From: Streptomyces asoensis
Lineage (GTDB): Bacteria > Actinomycetota > Actinomycetes > Streptomycetales > Streptomycetaceae
Direction: 5' to 3'
DNA: 64,000 nucleotides
Assembly (NCBI RefSeq): GCF_016860545.1
Contig: NZ_BNEB01000003.1
Coordinates: 1,426,001-1,490,000 of the forward strand
Part shown: one piece after another, positions 49,942 to 59,599 of the stretch
Position numbering within the stretch: position 1 is the first letter of the stretch
How the letters are laid out: the number at the start of each line of letters is the position of its first letter
Notes under the pieces: model-generated
The model's input: only the letters and a program-made list of their open reading frames with translations
What the model was told of the DNA's origin: nothing
Database searches by the model: none
Position numbers and translations under genes: made by a program

Positions 49942-51900
49942 TCATGAGCCGTCCCCGATCACGCGCACCCGGTGGTCGTAGGAGAAGACCAGAGCGGGCG
50001 CGGCCAGGTCGATACGGTCGGTCGCCTCACCGCGCTTGCCCGTCAGCGGGTCGGCCGGGTGCAGCGTGACCTGGTCGACCAGCTCCACCCCCGGCACCCG
50101 CTGGAGGACGGCGAAGACCTCGCCGGACTGCACCGGCCGGCCGAAGGGCCAGCCCTTGCCGTCCGCGCCGCCGGTCAGCGGGTCGAGGTGGCGGTAGAGG
50201 GCGTCGTGCGCCTGCCGGCGGACGCGGTCGGTGTCGACGCCCCGGAAGGCGTGCACCGTCGCCACCACCGTCACGCCCTGGTAGTAGGGCGGGCCGACCG
50301 CCAGCCTCGTCCCGATCAGGCGGCGTTCGTCGAGATGGCGGGTGATGCGGTCCAGCAGGGAGTCGCCGGGCACCAGCTGCTCGAAGCGCAGCCGCCCGCC
50401 CGGGTCGGGCACGGCCTGCGGGACGACCAGCACGCGCACGGCGTAGGAGCCGTGTTCGTCCGGCTCGCCCTCCAGGCAGGTGATGCGGGCGGTCTCGGGG
50501 GCGGCGCGGCGGGCCAGTTCCTCGTAGTCGCGCAGGGTCACCGCGCGCTCCTGGGCGCGCAGCGTGATCGGCGCGCGCAGTTTCGCCTCCGCCACCGTCT
50601 CGCCGTCGACCCCGCCCCGCGCGGCCTCCCGGTTGACGACCTCGGAGACGTAGGGCACGGAGGTGCGCAGCACCTGCACCGCGCCCCGGGCCACGTTGCC
50701 CGCGCGGCCGCCGCCGGTGCGGTAGCGGCGGGCCCGGATCACGGAACCCTTGGCGGGGACGGCGCCGTACTGGCGGAGCCGGCCGTCGGGTTCGCGCACG
50801 GACGGGCCGAAGGCGATCTCGCCGGTGGCCGCGTCCAGGGTGACGTGGCGGTCGTCCGGGTTGGAGGCGGCGAAGTGCGGGACGACCTGCCAGTCGGTCC
50901 AGCCCTCGTGCTCGGCGGTCTGGAGCAGGACCGGCGGGTCGTCGCCGACCACCGGCGCGTGGGTGAGGGCGACATGCTGGCCTGGCAGGCCGCTGGACTC
51001 GCCGAGCGCCTCGTCGTAGACGGTCTCGGCGTGCACGGCGGGGGCGGTACCGCCGACCGTGAAGACCTCGGCGGAGCGCACGGTCGGGGAGGTGGTGTAG
51101 AAGGGCTGGCCGGGGAGGGGCTCGGTGACGCGGCAGCGCAGCCAGCCGGCCTCCTGGCCGCCGGAGCGGGACAGCACGTGGCCGCCGGTGACGTGCAGGA
51201 CGACCTCGCCGGGGCGGTTGAGTCCGCCGGTGCCGTCGCGGTCGATCTCGCACTCCTGCCAGCCGTCCTCGGTCCACGCCTCCCAGACGAGCGGGGGCTG
51301 GCGCGGGTCGACGCCGACGCCGTCGACCCGGCTGTCCAGTTCCAGCACCACCGCGCAGTGCGGGACGGCCGCGCTCAGGCCGAACAGCATGCAGTCGCCG
51401 GGCTGCGGCGCCTCGGCGAAGCAGAGCAGGTCCTTGCCCTCGGTGAGGTCGCTGGTCCGGTCGGTGACCGGCTCCCCCCGGTGCTGCACGACGAGGTGAC
51501 TCAACCGGCTGGGCACGACGGTGAGTTCGCGTTCCGTCGCGAAGACGACCGCTTCCTCGCTCTCGGTGCGGACCGTCGCCACCTCGGTGCCCACGGGCAG
51601 CAGCACCGGCTCCTCCTGCGGCGCGGACAGCCAGAAGGTGACCTCGGTGCGCGCGGCGGACGGCGGGAACAGGCGGATGCCGACCAGGTCGAGGAAGGCC
51701 AGGTGGTTCTTCTCGGGGACGCGGTTGAGGCGGTAGACGATCTGGTCGGCCATGTGGGCGACCGTCTCGACGAGCGTCACGCCCGGGTCGGACACGTTGT
51801 GGTCGGTCCACTCCGGTGCGCGCTGCTGGATGTAGCGCTTGGCGTCGTCGACGAACTGCTGGAAGCGGCGGTCGTCCAGGTTCGGGGAGGGCAGGGCCAT
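49942..51900 (-). CDS. cis11: CIS baseplate J / gp6-like protein
   Basis: 652 residues from ATG 51900, whose A and TG overlap the gp25 stop as TGATG. N-terminal MALPSPNLDDRRFQQFVDDAKRYIQQ with HNVSDPGVTLVETVAHMADQIVYRLN is the baseplate J/gp47-like start, and the C-terminal part has LRDYEELARRAAPETAR and IDLAAPALVFSYDH. It forms the baseplate wedge that triggers sheath contraction. Confidence 0.92.
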   Translation of the reverse strand: MALPSPNLDDRRFQQFVDDAKRYIQQRAPEWTDHNVSDPGVTLVETVAHMADQIVYRLNRVPEKNHLAFLDLVGIRLFPPSAARTEVTFWLSAPQEEPVLLPVGTEVATVRTESEEAVVFATERELTVVPSRLSHLVVQHRGEPVTDRTSDLTEGKDLLCFAEAPQPGDCMLFGLSAAVPHCAVVLELDSRVDGVGVDPRQPPLVWEAWTEDGWQECEIDRDGTGGLNRPGEVVLHVTGGHVLSRSGGQEAGWLRCRVTEPLPGQPFYTTSPTVRSAEVFTVGGTAPAVHAETVYDEALGESSGLPGQHVALTHAPVVGDDPPVLLQTAEHEGWTDWQVVPHFAASNPDDRHVTLDAATGEIAFGPSVREPDGRLRQYGAVPAKGSVIRARRYRTGGGRAGNVARGAVQVLRTSVPYVSEVVNREAARGGVDGETVAEAKLRAPITLRAQERAVTLRDYEELARRAAPETARITCLEGEPDEHGSYAVRVLVVPQAVPDPGGRLRFEQLVPGDSLLDRITRHLDERRLIGTRLAVGPPYYQGVTVVATVHAFRGVDTDRVRRQAHDALYRHLDPLTGGADGKGWPFGRPVQSGEVFAVLQRVPGVELVDQVTLHPADPLTGKRGEATDRIDLAAPALVFSYDHRVRVIGDGS

Positions 51901-52343
51901 CAGCGGTCGCTTTCGGAAGCCGTGCCGGACGGGCCGGGAAGATCCGGCTCGTCGTGGGACGGAATGACGTAGAAGGGGAAGACGAGACTGCGCGGGTTGT
52001 TGGTGCCGCGGATCGCGTACCGGACGTCGATGAAGAGCACGCCCTGTTCGGCGCCGGCGGTGACCTCGACGTCGGTGACCTCGATGCGCGGCTCCCACCG
52101 GTCCAGGCTGGTGTACACCTCGTGCTGGATACGGCCGGCCGTCGCCTCGTTGACCGGGGCGAAGACCAGGTCGTGGATGGCGCAGCCGTACTCGGGGCGC
52201 ATGGGGCGTTCGCCCGGCGCGGTGGCGAGGATCAGCCGGATCGCCTCCTCGATCTCGCGCTCCCCGCTGACCAGGGCGATGCCCCCGGTGGGGCCGATGC
52301 GGAGCGGGAACGCCCAGCCCGATCCGACGAATTGCTCGGCCAT
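51900..52343 (-). CDS. cis9: CIS gp25-like baseplate wedge protein
   Basis: 147 residues with the GPW/gp25 pattern: GSGWAFPLRIGPTGGIALVSGEREIEEAIRLILATAPGERPMRPEYGCAIHDLVF, including the conserved EYGC/L region. It links sheath to baseplate. The ATG at 52343 is 49 nt after the spike gene stop. Confidence 0.95.
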   Translation of the reverse strand: MAEQFVGSGWAFPLRIGPTGGIALVSGEREIEEAIRLILATAPGERPMRPEYGCAIHDLVFAPVNEATAGRIQHEVYTSLDRWEPRIEVTDVEVTAGAEQGVLFIDVRYAIRGTNNPRSLVFPFYVIPSHDEPDLPGPSGTASESDR

Positions 52344-52392
52344 CAGAGGGCCACCTGCCTTTTCCTGGTTCTCACGGCGTGCGGTCTGCGCG

Positions 52393-54294
52393 TCACGGCA
52401 GCGGGTACGGCTTGGCGTTGACCATGACCATGCCCTGGAGCATGAGGGTGGCGGCCCGGATGCCCACGTTGGCCGTGGAGTTGATCTGGACGGTGGCGCC
52501 CGCGCTGAACGTGGCGGCGCCGCCCGACTTGAGGTTGAGCAGACCCGCCGCGTCGACCGAGACCATGCCCGTCATCGACCTGATGTTGATCAGGTTGCCC
52601 CGCAGGGTGAGGGAGCCTCCGCTCCTGATGGCGACGTTGCGTCCCGCGGTGAGGGTGAGGTCGGTGCCCGCCTTGACGGACACCGAGCGGCTGCCCTTGA
52701 TGCTGACGGTGCCCTTGCTGTCCACGGTGATCTCGGTCTGCGCACGGTCCAGGTTGATGACGAGTTTGTCGTCGCCGCTGGTCAGCCGCACGCCCTGTTT
52801 GCCGCCGGTCCGCTGGTCGAGCAGGTCCAGCCGGTTGCCGCTGCGGTCGGACAGGGTGTGCCGGGAGGCGCGCTGCCGGGCGCCGTCGTGCAGGGGCACG
52901 TCCTTGACCGGGGTCGGCTTGTCCCTGCCGTTGTAGAGGCCGCCGATGACGTACGGGTGGTCGAGGGCGCCCCGGTCGAAGGCGACGAGCACCTCGTCGC
53001 CGACGTCCAGGGGGAAGATCGAGCCGCCGCGCTTGCCGCCCCACTGCGTCACCCGGGTCCAGTCGCTGACGTAGGCGTCGTCGAGCCAGGGGAACTGGAG
53101 CTTGACGCGCCCCTGTTTGAGCGGGTCGCCCACGTCGGTGACCAGCGCGCTGACGGTGCCGGGCAGGTTCAGCCCGTTGACGGCACCGCCGCCGCCGGAG
53201 GCGAGCCCGTACAGCGAGCGCCACTGCCGTCCGCTGACCGTGACCCACGCCTCGTAGTGCTTGCCGTCGCCGAAGACGTGCCGCACGGAGGTGGCGGTGT
53301 ACTTGCCCTCGAAGGGGGCGCCGACGTCGGCGAGCGTGACGGGCAGGCCGGGCCGCAGTTTCGGGGTGCCGCGCGCGATGACCTCCAGTTCGGCGAACGA
53401 ACCGGTCACGTCGTCGGCGAGGGCCTCGGCGGCGAACTTCACCTCGGACTGCCGGTCGTACGGCGTCTGCGCGTCCACCAGCTTGGCCGGCTTGAACTTG
53501 GCGGCGGCCTCGCCGGGGGTCGTGCCGATGCTGATGCCGGGGTTGCTCGTCGCGGGCGCGGTCGCGGTGAGCTTCTTCTTCGTCGTCACGTCCCAGCCGC
53601 GTGCCTCGACGGTCGCGACCTGTTCGGCGGCGGTGACGGCGGCGCGCAGCCGGAGGATGTCGGTGCCGGCCTCCATGACGAACGGGCTCTTGTCGCCGGG
53701 GGTCGAGGTGGCCGGCGCCCCCGACGCCGGGTCCGGCTTGACGAACTGGAACTTGCCCTTGGCGTCCACCGACATGACCATCTCGTTCTCGTCGGCCAGC
53801 CGGGCGAGGAAGTCCCAGTCGGTGACGTTGGCCTGGCTGATGAACTCGTAGACCGTCTTGGTGGACTCGATCCTGCCGACCGGGACGCCGTCCTGCGAGG
53901 CCAGCTTGCGGGCGATGTCGGAGGCGCTCTGGTTGCGGTAGGCGGCGACCCGGCGCTGGCGCATCAGCCGGTGGCCGAAGTCGTAGCCGCGGATGACGGT
54001 GAAGGAGCCGGTGCCGTCGTAGTCGGCCTCCAGACCGCACACCTCGCCGGTGAACAGCGGGTCGGCCGCGCCCTTGCCGTCGGCGACCGGGGCGAGGACG
54101 ACGGGGGTGCCGAACTCGACTTTCAGCTTGCCCAGGACCAGCCGGCCGGGGTCGCGGAAGGTGAGCCGGAACGCGGCCGGCACCCCGAGCCCCTGGTCGA
54201 CCCAGCCGTCGACGAGGAGCGGCGCGATGTCGAGGGGGAGGGGATCGCCACCGAGGGTGACCTGGATGACGCTGGAGAACGCGGACTGGACCAC
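52393..54294 (-). CDS. cis8: CIS VgrG-like spike protein
   Basis: 633 residues from GTG 54294, overlapping the LysM gene stop as TAGTG. The N-terminal gp27/VgrG domain (DFGHRLMRQRRVAAYRNQSASDIARKLA, DWDFLARLADENEMVMS) is followed by an OB-fold gp5-type domain (QGRVKLQFPWLDDAYVSDWTRVTQWGGKRGGSIFPLDVGDEVLVAFDRG) and a C-terminal triple-stranded beta-helix of repeated short segments (GTVSIKGSRSVSVKAGTDL, NVAIRSGGSLTLRG). It ends MLQGMVMVNAKPYPLP. The spike trimer sits at the tip. No obvious toxin extension is present. Confidence 0.94.
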   Translation of the reverse strand: MVQSAFSSVIQVTLGGDPLPLDIAPLLVDGWVDQGLGVPAAFRLTFRDPGRLVLGKLKVEFGTPVVLAPVADGKGAADPLFTGEVCGLEADYDGTGSFTVIRGYDFGHRLMRQRRVAAYRNQSASDIARKLASQDGVPVGRIESTKTVYEFISQANVTDWDFLARLADENEMVMSVDAKGKFQFVKPDPASGAPATSTPGDKSPFVMEAGTDILRLRAAVTAAEQVATVEARGWDVTTKKKLTATAPATSNPGISIGTTPGEAAAKFKPAKLVDAQTPYDRQSEVKFAAEALADDVTGSFAELEVIARGTPKLRPGLPVTLADVGAPFEGKYTATSVRHVFGDGKHYEAWVTVSGRQWRSLYGLASGGGGAVNGLNLPGTVSALVTDVGDPLKQGRVKLQFPWLDDAYVSDWTRVTQWGGKRGGSIFPLDVGDEVLVAFDRGALDHPYVIGGLYNGRDKPTPVKDVPLHDGARQRASRHTLSDRSGNRLDLLDQRTGGKQGVRLTSGDDKLVINLDRAQTEITVDSKGTVSIKGSRSVSVKAGTDLTLTAGRNVAIRSGGSLTLRGNLINIRSMTGMVSVDAAGLLNLKSGGAATFSAGATVQINSTANVGIRAATLMLQGMVMVNAKPYPLP

Positions 54295-55019
54295 TAGTGG
54301 CGCACCTCCTCGGCGGCCGGCAGGACCAGCTCGATGCCGGTCGGCAGCCGGGAGGGATCGTCGATGCCGTTGATCTCGGCGATGGAGCGCCAGGCGGAGG
54401 CGTCGCCGTACTCCCGCCAGGCCAGCGACTGGAGGGAGTCCCCGGCGACGACCCGGTGCACGCGCTGCGCGGTCAGGGCGCCGGACGTGGGGTTCTGGCC
54501 CTTCGTCTTGCTGGGGATCTCGTGCAGGCGCACCTGGCAGGTGGCCCGGATCGGGACGCCCGTGGTGCCGAACAGGGAGTACGCGACGTCGATGCTGCTG
54601 ACGTAGGCGGTGAAGCGGGCCGTGGAGAACGAGCCCCACTGGAACACCACCCAGGGCGGCGAGGGCTGCTTCGCGGCGATGCTCTTGGTGGTCACCTCGC
54701 AGCACTCCAGCAGCGACTCGACCTTCTTCAGCACGGTGTTGCTGCCGGGCTGGTCCGAGGTGTCGAGGAAGATCTCGACGGTCATCTCACGGGGCTCCGG
54801 GCCCATGAACTCCGGTACGGAGCCGTCCCGGACGGCCGCCGTGGGGGTGACCTTCCACTGGGCCCGGCGGCCGAGCTGGAGCTGTGCCGGGTTGAAGTCG
54901 AACGCGAAGGATTTGATCAGCCCGCCGGGGGTGGTGCTCGTGCCCACCGGCGGCTCGTGGATCGCGAGGGTGGCACGGACCAGGCTCTTGCCGGCGCCGC
55001 CTTTGCTCCCCTTGGCCAT
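54294..55019 (-). CDS. cis7: CIS LysM-domain baseplate adaptor
   Basis: 241 residues. The N-terminal region (AFDFNPAQLQLGRRAQWKVTPTAA, FEMGPEPREM-like segment) matches CIS adaptors. The C-terminal LysM domain (about 188-240: HRVVAGDSLQSLAWREYGD, WRSIAEINGIDDPSRLPTGIELVLP) is complete. In eCIS this protein bridges tube and spike. Starts MAKGSKGGAGKSLVRA. Confidence 0.93.
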   Translation of the reverse strand: MAKGSKGGAGKSLVRATLAIHEPPVGTSTTPGGLIKSFAFDFNPAQLQLGRRAQWKVTPTAAVRDGSVPEFMGPEPREMTVEIFLDTSDQPGSNTVLKKVESLLECCEVTTKSIAAKQPSPPWVVFQWGSFSTARFTAYVSSIDVAYSLFGTTGVPIRATCQVRLHEIPSKTKGQNPTSGALTAQRVHRVVAGDSLQSLAWREYGDASAWRSIAEINGIDDPSRLPTGIELVLPAAEEVRH

Positions 55020-55098
55020 GGCTTGTACTCCCTGCTCGGTCCTTGCTCGTCCCAGTCCTGGTCCTGCTGCCGGATCCCGTCACCGGGGTCCGGGTCAC

Positions 55099-55524
55099 TC
55101 AGTCCGTGAAGCCGTGGTGGGTGATCTCCAGGACCTCCGTGGCCACGCCGGGGCTGTCCGGGCTGAGCGACGGCCCCTGCCAGCTCACCGGCAGCACGTC
55201 GATGAGACCCCACCGGGCGACCTCCGAACCGTCCGCGCGCAGCGCCGCGATCTGCGCGGTCGGCCGGGTCACGCCCGTGGTGACGGAGGAGATCCACTTG
55301 GCGACCTTGGTGGTGTCCGGGGTGAGCGGACGGGTCAGCCGGATCGTCGAGAAGGTGACCCGGGAGGGCAGTTGCCAGACGAAGCCGTTGTTGCCGCCCT
55401 CCTGCCGGTGCTCGATCTCCACCTGCGACGAGAGGCCCTCGCACCCGTTGAAGTAGCCGAGGCTCTCGCCGTCGATGGTCAGGGTGAAGAAGATGGTGGA
55501 GCCCGGGTCGAGATCGGACGGCAT
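55099..55524 (-). CDS. CIS second tube-like protein (gp19 type; tube initiator, cis5-like)
   Basis: 141 residues with the gp19/T4 tube fold signs: FFTLTIDGESLGYFNGCEGLSSQVEIEHRQEGG, VTFSTIRLTRPLTPDT. Distinct from the main tube protein (60300-60743) and located next to the LysM adaptor, the position of tube-initiator proteins in eCIS loci. A weak ribosome-binding site precedes ATG 55524. The 79-bp gap before the LysM gene has no obvious terminator. Confidence 0.88.
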   Translation of the reverse strand: MPSDLDPGSTIFFTLTIDGESLGYFNGCEGLSSQVEIEHRQEGGNNGFVWQLPSRVTFSTIRLTRPLTPDTTKVAKWISSVTTGVTRPTAQIAALRADGSEVARWGLIDVLPVSWQGPSLSPDSPGVATEVLEITHHGFTD

Positions 55525-55636
55525 CGGGAGCCTGGCCTTTCTGGGAGAGGGACGGCGGGGGCGTGGAGCGGGCCGGTGCGGCGGGCGCCGGGGCCGCCGG
55601 TCAGCGTTCGGGAGTCATCGGGTCACGGTCGACGGG

Positions 55637-58600
55637 TCAGTGGCGGGGGTCGCGGAGTCTGCCGATGCGCTCCCGGTCCAGCCGGAGTTCGGTGCGTAGC
55701 AGGCGGGTGATGCGGCCGGTCAGACGGTGCGTCAGCTCGTCGAGCTGGAAATCGGTGAGCGTGCGCGGATCGAAGCCCGGTCGCGCCGGCACCGGGTGCG
55801 GGGCCGCCTCGGTCTGCTCGGGGCCGGGGGGAGTCCGGGTGGGCGGCCCGGCGTCGGCACGCGGCGGCGCGGGAGGCGTGGGCGGCGCGGGAGGTGGCGG
55901 GACGCTGCGCCGCTGGACCACGGGGGCGTTCGGCGCGGACGGCGGTGGTGCGGCGACCGTCGGGAACGGCGCCGGGGCGCTCGGTGCCGGGGCCGCCGGG
56001 GCCGCCGGGACGGCGGGACGCACGGGGGCCATGGCCACCGGGACCGGTGCCGCCGCCGACCGCCGCTGGACGGCGGGCGGTGCGGTCGTGCTCGGTGCGC
56101 CCGCGGCCGGCCAGGCCGGGGAGGCCGGCCCGCTCGCTGCCGTCGCCGACCCGGGTGCGGGTACGGGTGCGGGTACGGGTGCGGCACCGGTCGCGGGGGC
56201 GGGGCCGGGGCCCGGGGCGGGCGTCGGGTACGGGCGCGCCACGGGTCGGCCTGCGGCCGCGCCGGGCGTACCGGGCGGGACGGGGGCGGTACGGCGCAAC
56301 GGCACGGGCGCCTTGACCGCACTGCGCTGCACGGCCGCCGGGACGCTCCCCGCGGACCCGGCCACCGGGGTACGGCCCGGGAGGGAAAGGGGGGAGACGA
56401 GGGAGACGGGGGAGGCGGGCAGCGAGGGGAAGGCGGGTCCGCCCGCCGCCGTCGGGCGGACCGTGGGCGGGAGCGCGCCGGGGGCCGCGGGAGCGTCGGT
56501 GGTCGCGGTGGCGCCGGTGGCGGCGGACCGGGGCGGGACCGCCGGACGGGGTGTGGGCAGACCGGCGCCGCCGTCCGGCCCGAGGCCGGACGCGGGTGCG
56601 GACGCGGGTGCGGACGCCGGTGCGGAGACCGGCGCCGGGAACGGCCTGGCGACCGGGAGTCCGGGCGCACCGGCCGCCGTGGCACTGCGTTGCACGACGG
56701 GAGGCAGGAGCGGGGAGCCGCCCGCCGCGGGGACGGCCGTGGCTCCGGGCCCGGGCGCCGTACGGGAGGCGTGACTCCGAGGCGCGGGAGGACCGGCGTC
56801 CGCCGGGCCGACGGGTGCGGTGGCGGCGGGCCGGGACGACAGGGGGGCGCCCAGCGCGGGGCGTGCGGCAGCGGGGCGTCCGGGCTGCCCGGCGGCGACC
56901 GGCAGGGCCGCACGCTGGACCGGTGCCCCCAGCGGGGTGTGGCGCCGCGGCGCGGGCGGCGTTCCGTTCGGTCCGCCCGGGGTGCCGTGGCCGGACGCGG
57001 CTGCGGAGGGCGTACTGGCGGGGGTGGGCGTCGCGGGGACCGCGGAGGCGGGTCCGGCGGAGGCCGTTGCTGCGGGGGCCGGGGCCGGGGTCGGGGCCGG
57101 TGCCGTGAAGGACGGTGAGGTGGTGGCGCCGGGCGCCGGGACCGGCGGCGTCACCGAGGGTGCCTGCGAGCGCGCCTGCGACGGTGCCGCCGGGGTCGGC
57201 TGTCCCCCAGGGCTCCTCGTGGGAGCGCCGAGGCCCACTCGGCGCGGGGCGGCGGCAGCGGACGCGGCCCGCTGGACGCTCGGTGCGGAAGCAGCGGAAG
57301 CAGCGGAAGCAGCGGAAGCAGCGGAAGCAGCGGGAGCGGCGGCGGCGCCGGAGGCGGGTGAGGCCGTGGGGCCGTGCGGGGGCGTCGGACCGGACCCGTG
57401 GGCCGGGGCGCCGGAGGCGCCGGCCGACGGGGCGACCGCCCTGCGCTGCACGCCGGTGGACGGCGTGCCGGCTCCGGTACCTGCACCGGTGGGCGCGATC
57501 GGCCGCGCGGCCGGGACCGGGCCGGGAGCGGATGCCGGGGTCGGGGCCCCGGTCGGAGCCGGACCGGGGCCGGTGGCGCGTGCGGCCGGCGGGGGCGGGA
57601 CGGCGGCAGCGGGGACAGAGCCACCCGCGGCGGACGACGGGCCGGTGCCGGGCACGGGGGCCGAGGAAGGTGCCGCCGCGGATCGCTGGACCGGGAGGGC
57701 CGACGCGGGGGCGCCGTCGGCACGAGCCGCGCCTCCGGAGGACCCCGGCCCCCGGACGGGACCGGGACCTGGAGCGACGGGACCTGGAACAACGGCACCG
57801 GGAGCGGTGGGAACCGCCGCACCAGCCCCGGAAGCGGAACCCGAGGCGGAAGCGGAAGTGGGAACGGAGCCGGAAACGGGAGCGGGACTCGACCCCGGAG
57901 GCCGTGTCGTCGCCGCTCGCTGCACGGCGGAGGCCGGCGTACGGTCGGCGGCGCCCGGGGAGGAGCCGGAACCCGCGCTGGAGCCCGAGCCCGAGACCGA
58001 GCGCGAGCCCGCGCCGGGTGCGGTGCGGGGGCCGGGGGGCACGGCCGAAGCCGGTGTCGCCGCCGCCCGCTGCACACTCGGCGGGACGCGTCCCGAACCA
58101 GAACCGGAAGAAGAAACGGAACCCACATCGGAGCCGGAGCCGGAACCGCGATCGGCCGACCGCCCGGTAGGGCTGTCGGCGCTGGTGGGGGAGCTCGTAC
58201 CGGAGGCGAGGTTTCTGCTCACGAGTACCGGCGCGGTCCCCGGCGGGGCCGCCGGTGCGGGGCCGCTCGCCGTGGAGCCGGTCCGCCCCTGCCCCGCGCC
58301 CGGCCGGGGAACGGCCGGACCGCTGCCCCCCGCTGTCCCGGCGGACGGGGCCGACGGCGCCGTACGGGCCGTGACGGCACGCTGTACCTGGGCGCCCATG
58401 GGTGCCGAACCCCCCGGGACCGTCGGTGACTTGGCGGCGGACGCCGGGCCCGGTGCGGTCCGGGCTGCGGACGCCGGACCGTTCACGGGGGCCGGGCCGG
58501 AGGCCGTACCGGTGGCACCCGTGCCGGGCAGGGCGCGCTGCACCCGGACCGGGCCGTCGCCCGCCGGGCTCTCGTGCCGGTGCGCCCCTCGTCCGGCGCC

Positions 58601-59596
58601 GACGGCCGGGGCGGACGGGACGACCGGGGCGGCCGGGACGGGTGAGGAGGACGTCGTGCGGGGCAACGCCGGGGAGGCGGTCGAAGCGCTCAGCGGGCCG
58701 GGAGCCGGTTCCTTGCCGGCCGCCGGACCCGAGCCGTCGGCGCCCGGGGCCGCTGCCCCGCCCGCGGACGGCGAGGCCGACGCCGTCGGTGCGGCGGCGG
58801 GCGCGGTCGGGGCGGTGGCGGGGGACGCCGGACGGGACGGCAGGCTGCGCCGCTGCACCGGCGCCGTCACGGACCTCGTCAGCGGTGCCGGACCCGCCGC
58901 CGGGACCGGGCTCGCGGGCGAGACACGGATACCCCGTGACGGTCGCCCACCGACGGGGGCGGACGGCTGCGCCGGCCGGGACGGCACCACGGGCGCGGCA
59001 GCCGGAGCGGGAGCCGCGGACGGCGGCGGTACCGCGGACGCCGTCGGATGCGCGGCGGTGGCGGGCCATGACGGCTGCGTCCCCGCACCCTGGGCCGCCG
59101 TTCCCGGCAGGGCCGCTCCGGGCGCCGGGGACGTCGACACGGCCCGTTGCAGGGGCGTCGGCCGGGGAGGGAGGGCCACCCGCTCGGGTTCCGCGGCCGC
59201 CGGTGCCGCCCGCAGGCTGCTCATCGAGCCGCCCGGGGCCGCGTCCAGCACCGCGCGGAAGCCCGTGCCGGTGAAGGAGGGGTTCTGCCAGGTGGCCAGC
59301 CGTCCGCCGAACCCGGCGTCGGCGACACCCGACGGCCCTCGGTGCGCGGCACGCTGGATGGGCGGCAGCGTCGGCCAGGCGGCCGCGACGACCCGGGGCG
59401 CCGCACCGCCGTCACCGACCGCGGCCGAAGCCGCCTCGGAGGACGCACCCGCCGAAGACGAAGCACCTGCCGAAGACGAAGCACCTGCCGGAGCCGCCGC
59501 CGCGGCCGGGCCGCCGGTGCCCGCGGGCGGCGTGGGGCCGGGACCGCGGCCGGCCTCGTCCCCGCGCCTGCCGCGCAACCGTTCCAGGAACCCCAT
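55637..59596 (-). CDS. Giant disordered CIS-operon protein with 15 (V/I/L)QR(A/R/S) motifs
   Basis: 1,319 residues. It starts MGFLERLRGRRGDEAGRG at ATG 59596 (SD GGAGGG; 3 nt from previous stop). Nearly everything between residues about 20 and 1250 is Pro/Ala/Ser/Gly/Thr. At intervals of roughly 40-130 residues stand the motifs IQRA, LQRA, VQRA, VQRR or VQRS, 15 in all, usually after a Pro/Ser/Ala and before Ala/Ser. The C-terminal 60 residues form a folded helical end (DPRTLTDFQLDELTHRLTGRITRLLRTELRLDRERIGRL). The position between tail-assembly-type and baseplate genes is that of a tape measure. Function unproven: tape measure, cargo carrier or scaffold. Confidence 0.85.
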   Translation of the reverse strand: MGFLERLRGRRGDEAGRGPGPTPPAGTGGPAAAAAPAGASSSAGASSSAGASSEAASAAVGDGGAAPRVVAAAWPTLPPIQRAAHRGPSGVADAGFGGRLATWQNPSFTGTGFRAVLDAAPGGSMSSLRAAPAAAEPERVALPPRPTPLQRAVSTSPAPGAALPGTAAQGAGTQPSWPATAAHPTASAVPPPSAAPAPAAAPVVPSRPAQPSAPVGGRPSRGIRVSPASPVPAAGPAPLTRSVTAPVQRRSLPSRPASPATAPTAPAAAPTASASPSAGGAAAPGADGSGPAAGKEPAPGPLSASTASPALPRTTSSSPVPAAPVVPSAPAVGAGRGAHRHESPAGDGPVRVQRALPGTGATGTASGPAPVNGPASAARTAPGPASAAKSPTVPGGSAPMGAQVQRAVTARTAPSAPSAGTAGGSGPAVPRPGAGQGRTGSTASGPAPAAPPGTAPVLVSRNLASGTSSPTSADSPTGRSADRGSGSGSDVGSVSSSGSGSGRVPPSVQRAAATPASAVPPGPRTAPGAGSRSVSGSGSSAGSGSSPGAADRTPASAVQRAATTRPPGSSPAPVSGSVPTSASASGSASGAGAAVPTAPGAVVPGPVAPGPGPVRGPGSSGGAARADGAPASALPVQRSAAAPSSAPVPGTGPSSAAGGSVPAAAVPPPPAARATGPGPAPTGAPTPASAPGPVPAARPIAPTGAGTGAGTPSTGVQRRAVAPSAGASGAPAHGSGPTPPHGPTASPASGAAAAPAASAASAASAASAASAPSVQRAASAAAAPRRVGLGAPTRSPGGQPTPAAPSQARSQAPSVTPPVPAPGATTSPSFTAPAPTPAPAPAATASAGPASAVPATPTPASTPSAAASGHGTPGGPNGTPPAPRRHTPLGAPVQRAALPVAAGQPGRPAAARPALGAPLSSRPAATAPVGPADAGPPAPRSHASRTAPGPGATAVPAAGGSPLLPPVVQRSATAAGAPGLPVARPFPAPVSAPASAPASAPASGLGPDGGAGLPTPRPAVPPRSAATGATATTDAPAAPGALPPTVRPTAAGGPAFPSLPASPVSLVSPLSLPGRTPVAGSAGSVPAAVQRSAVKAPVPLRRTAPVPPGTPGAAAGRPVARPYPTPAPGPGPAPATGAAPVPAPVPAPGSATAASGPASPAWPAAGAPSTTAPPAVQRRSAAAPVPVAMAPVRPAVPAAPAAPAPSAPAPFPTVAAPPPSAPNAPVVQRRSVPPPPAPPTPPAPPRADAGPPTRTPPGPEQTEAAPHPVPARPGFDPRTLTDFQLDELTHRLTGRITRLLRTELRLDRERIGRLRDPRH
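57285..57329 (-). repeat. 9-bp tandem repeat, five copies
   Basis: GCGGAAGCA is repeated five times without interruption. On the minus strand it encodes the ASA repeat within SAASAASAASAAS of the giant protein. Confidence 0.95.
59452..59487 (-). repeat. 18-bp tandem repeat, two copies
   Basis: CCGAAGACGAAGCACCTG occurs at 59452-59469 and 59470-59487 and is followed by a partial third unit. It encodes the SSSAGA repeats near the N-terminus of the giant protein. Confidence 0.95.
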
Positions 59597-59599
59597 GCC

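Noticed and set aside
52393..54294. Toxin domain fused to the VgrG-like spike
   Set aside because: The C-terminus ends in beta-helix repeats with no extra domain.
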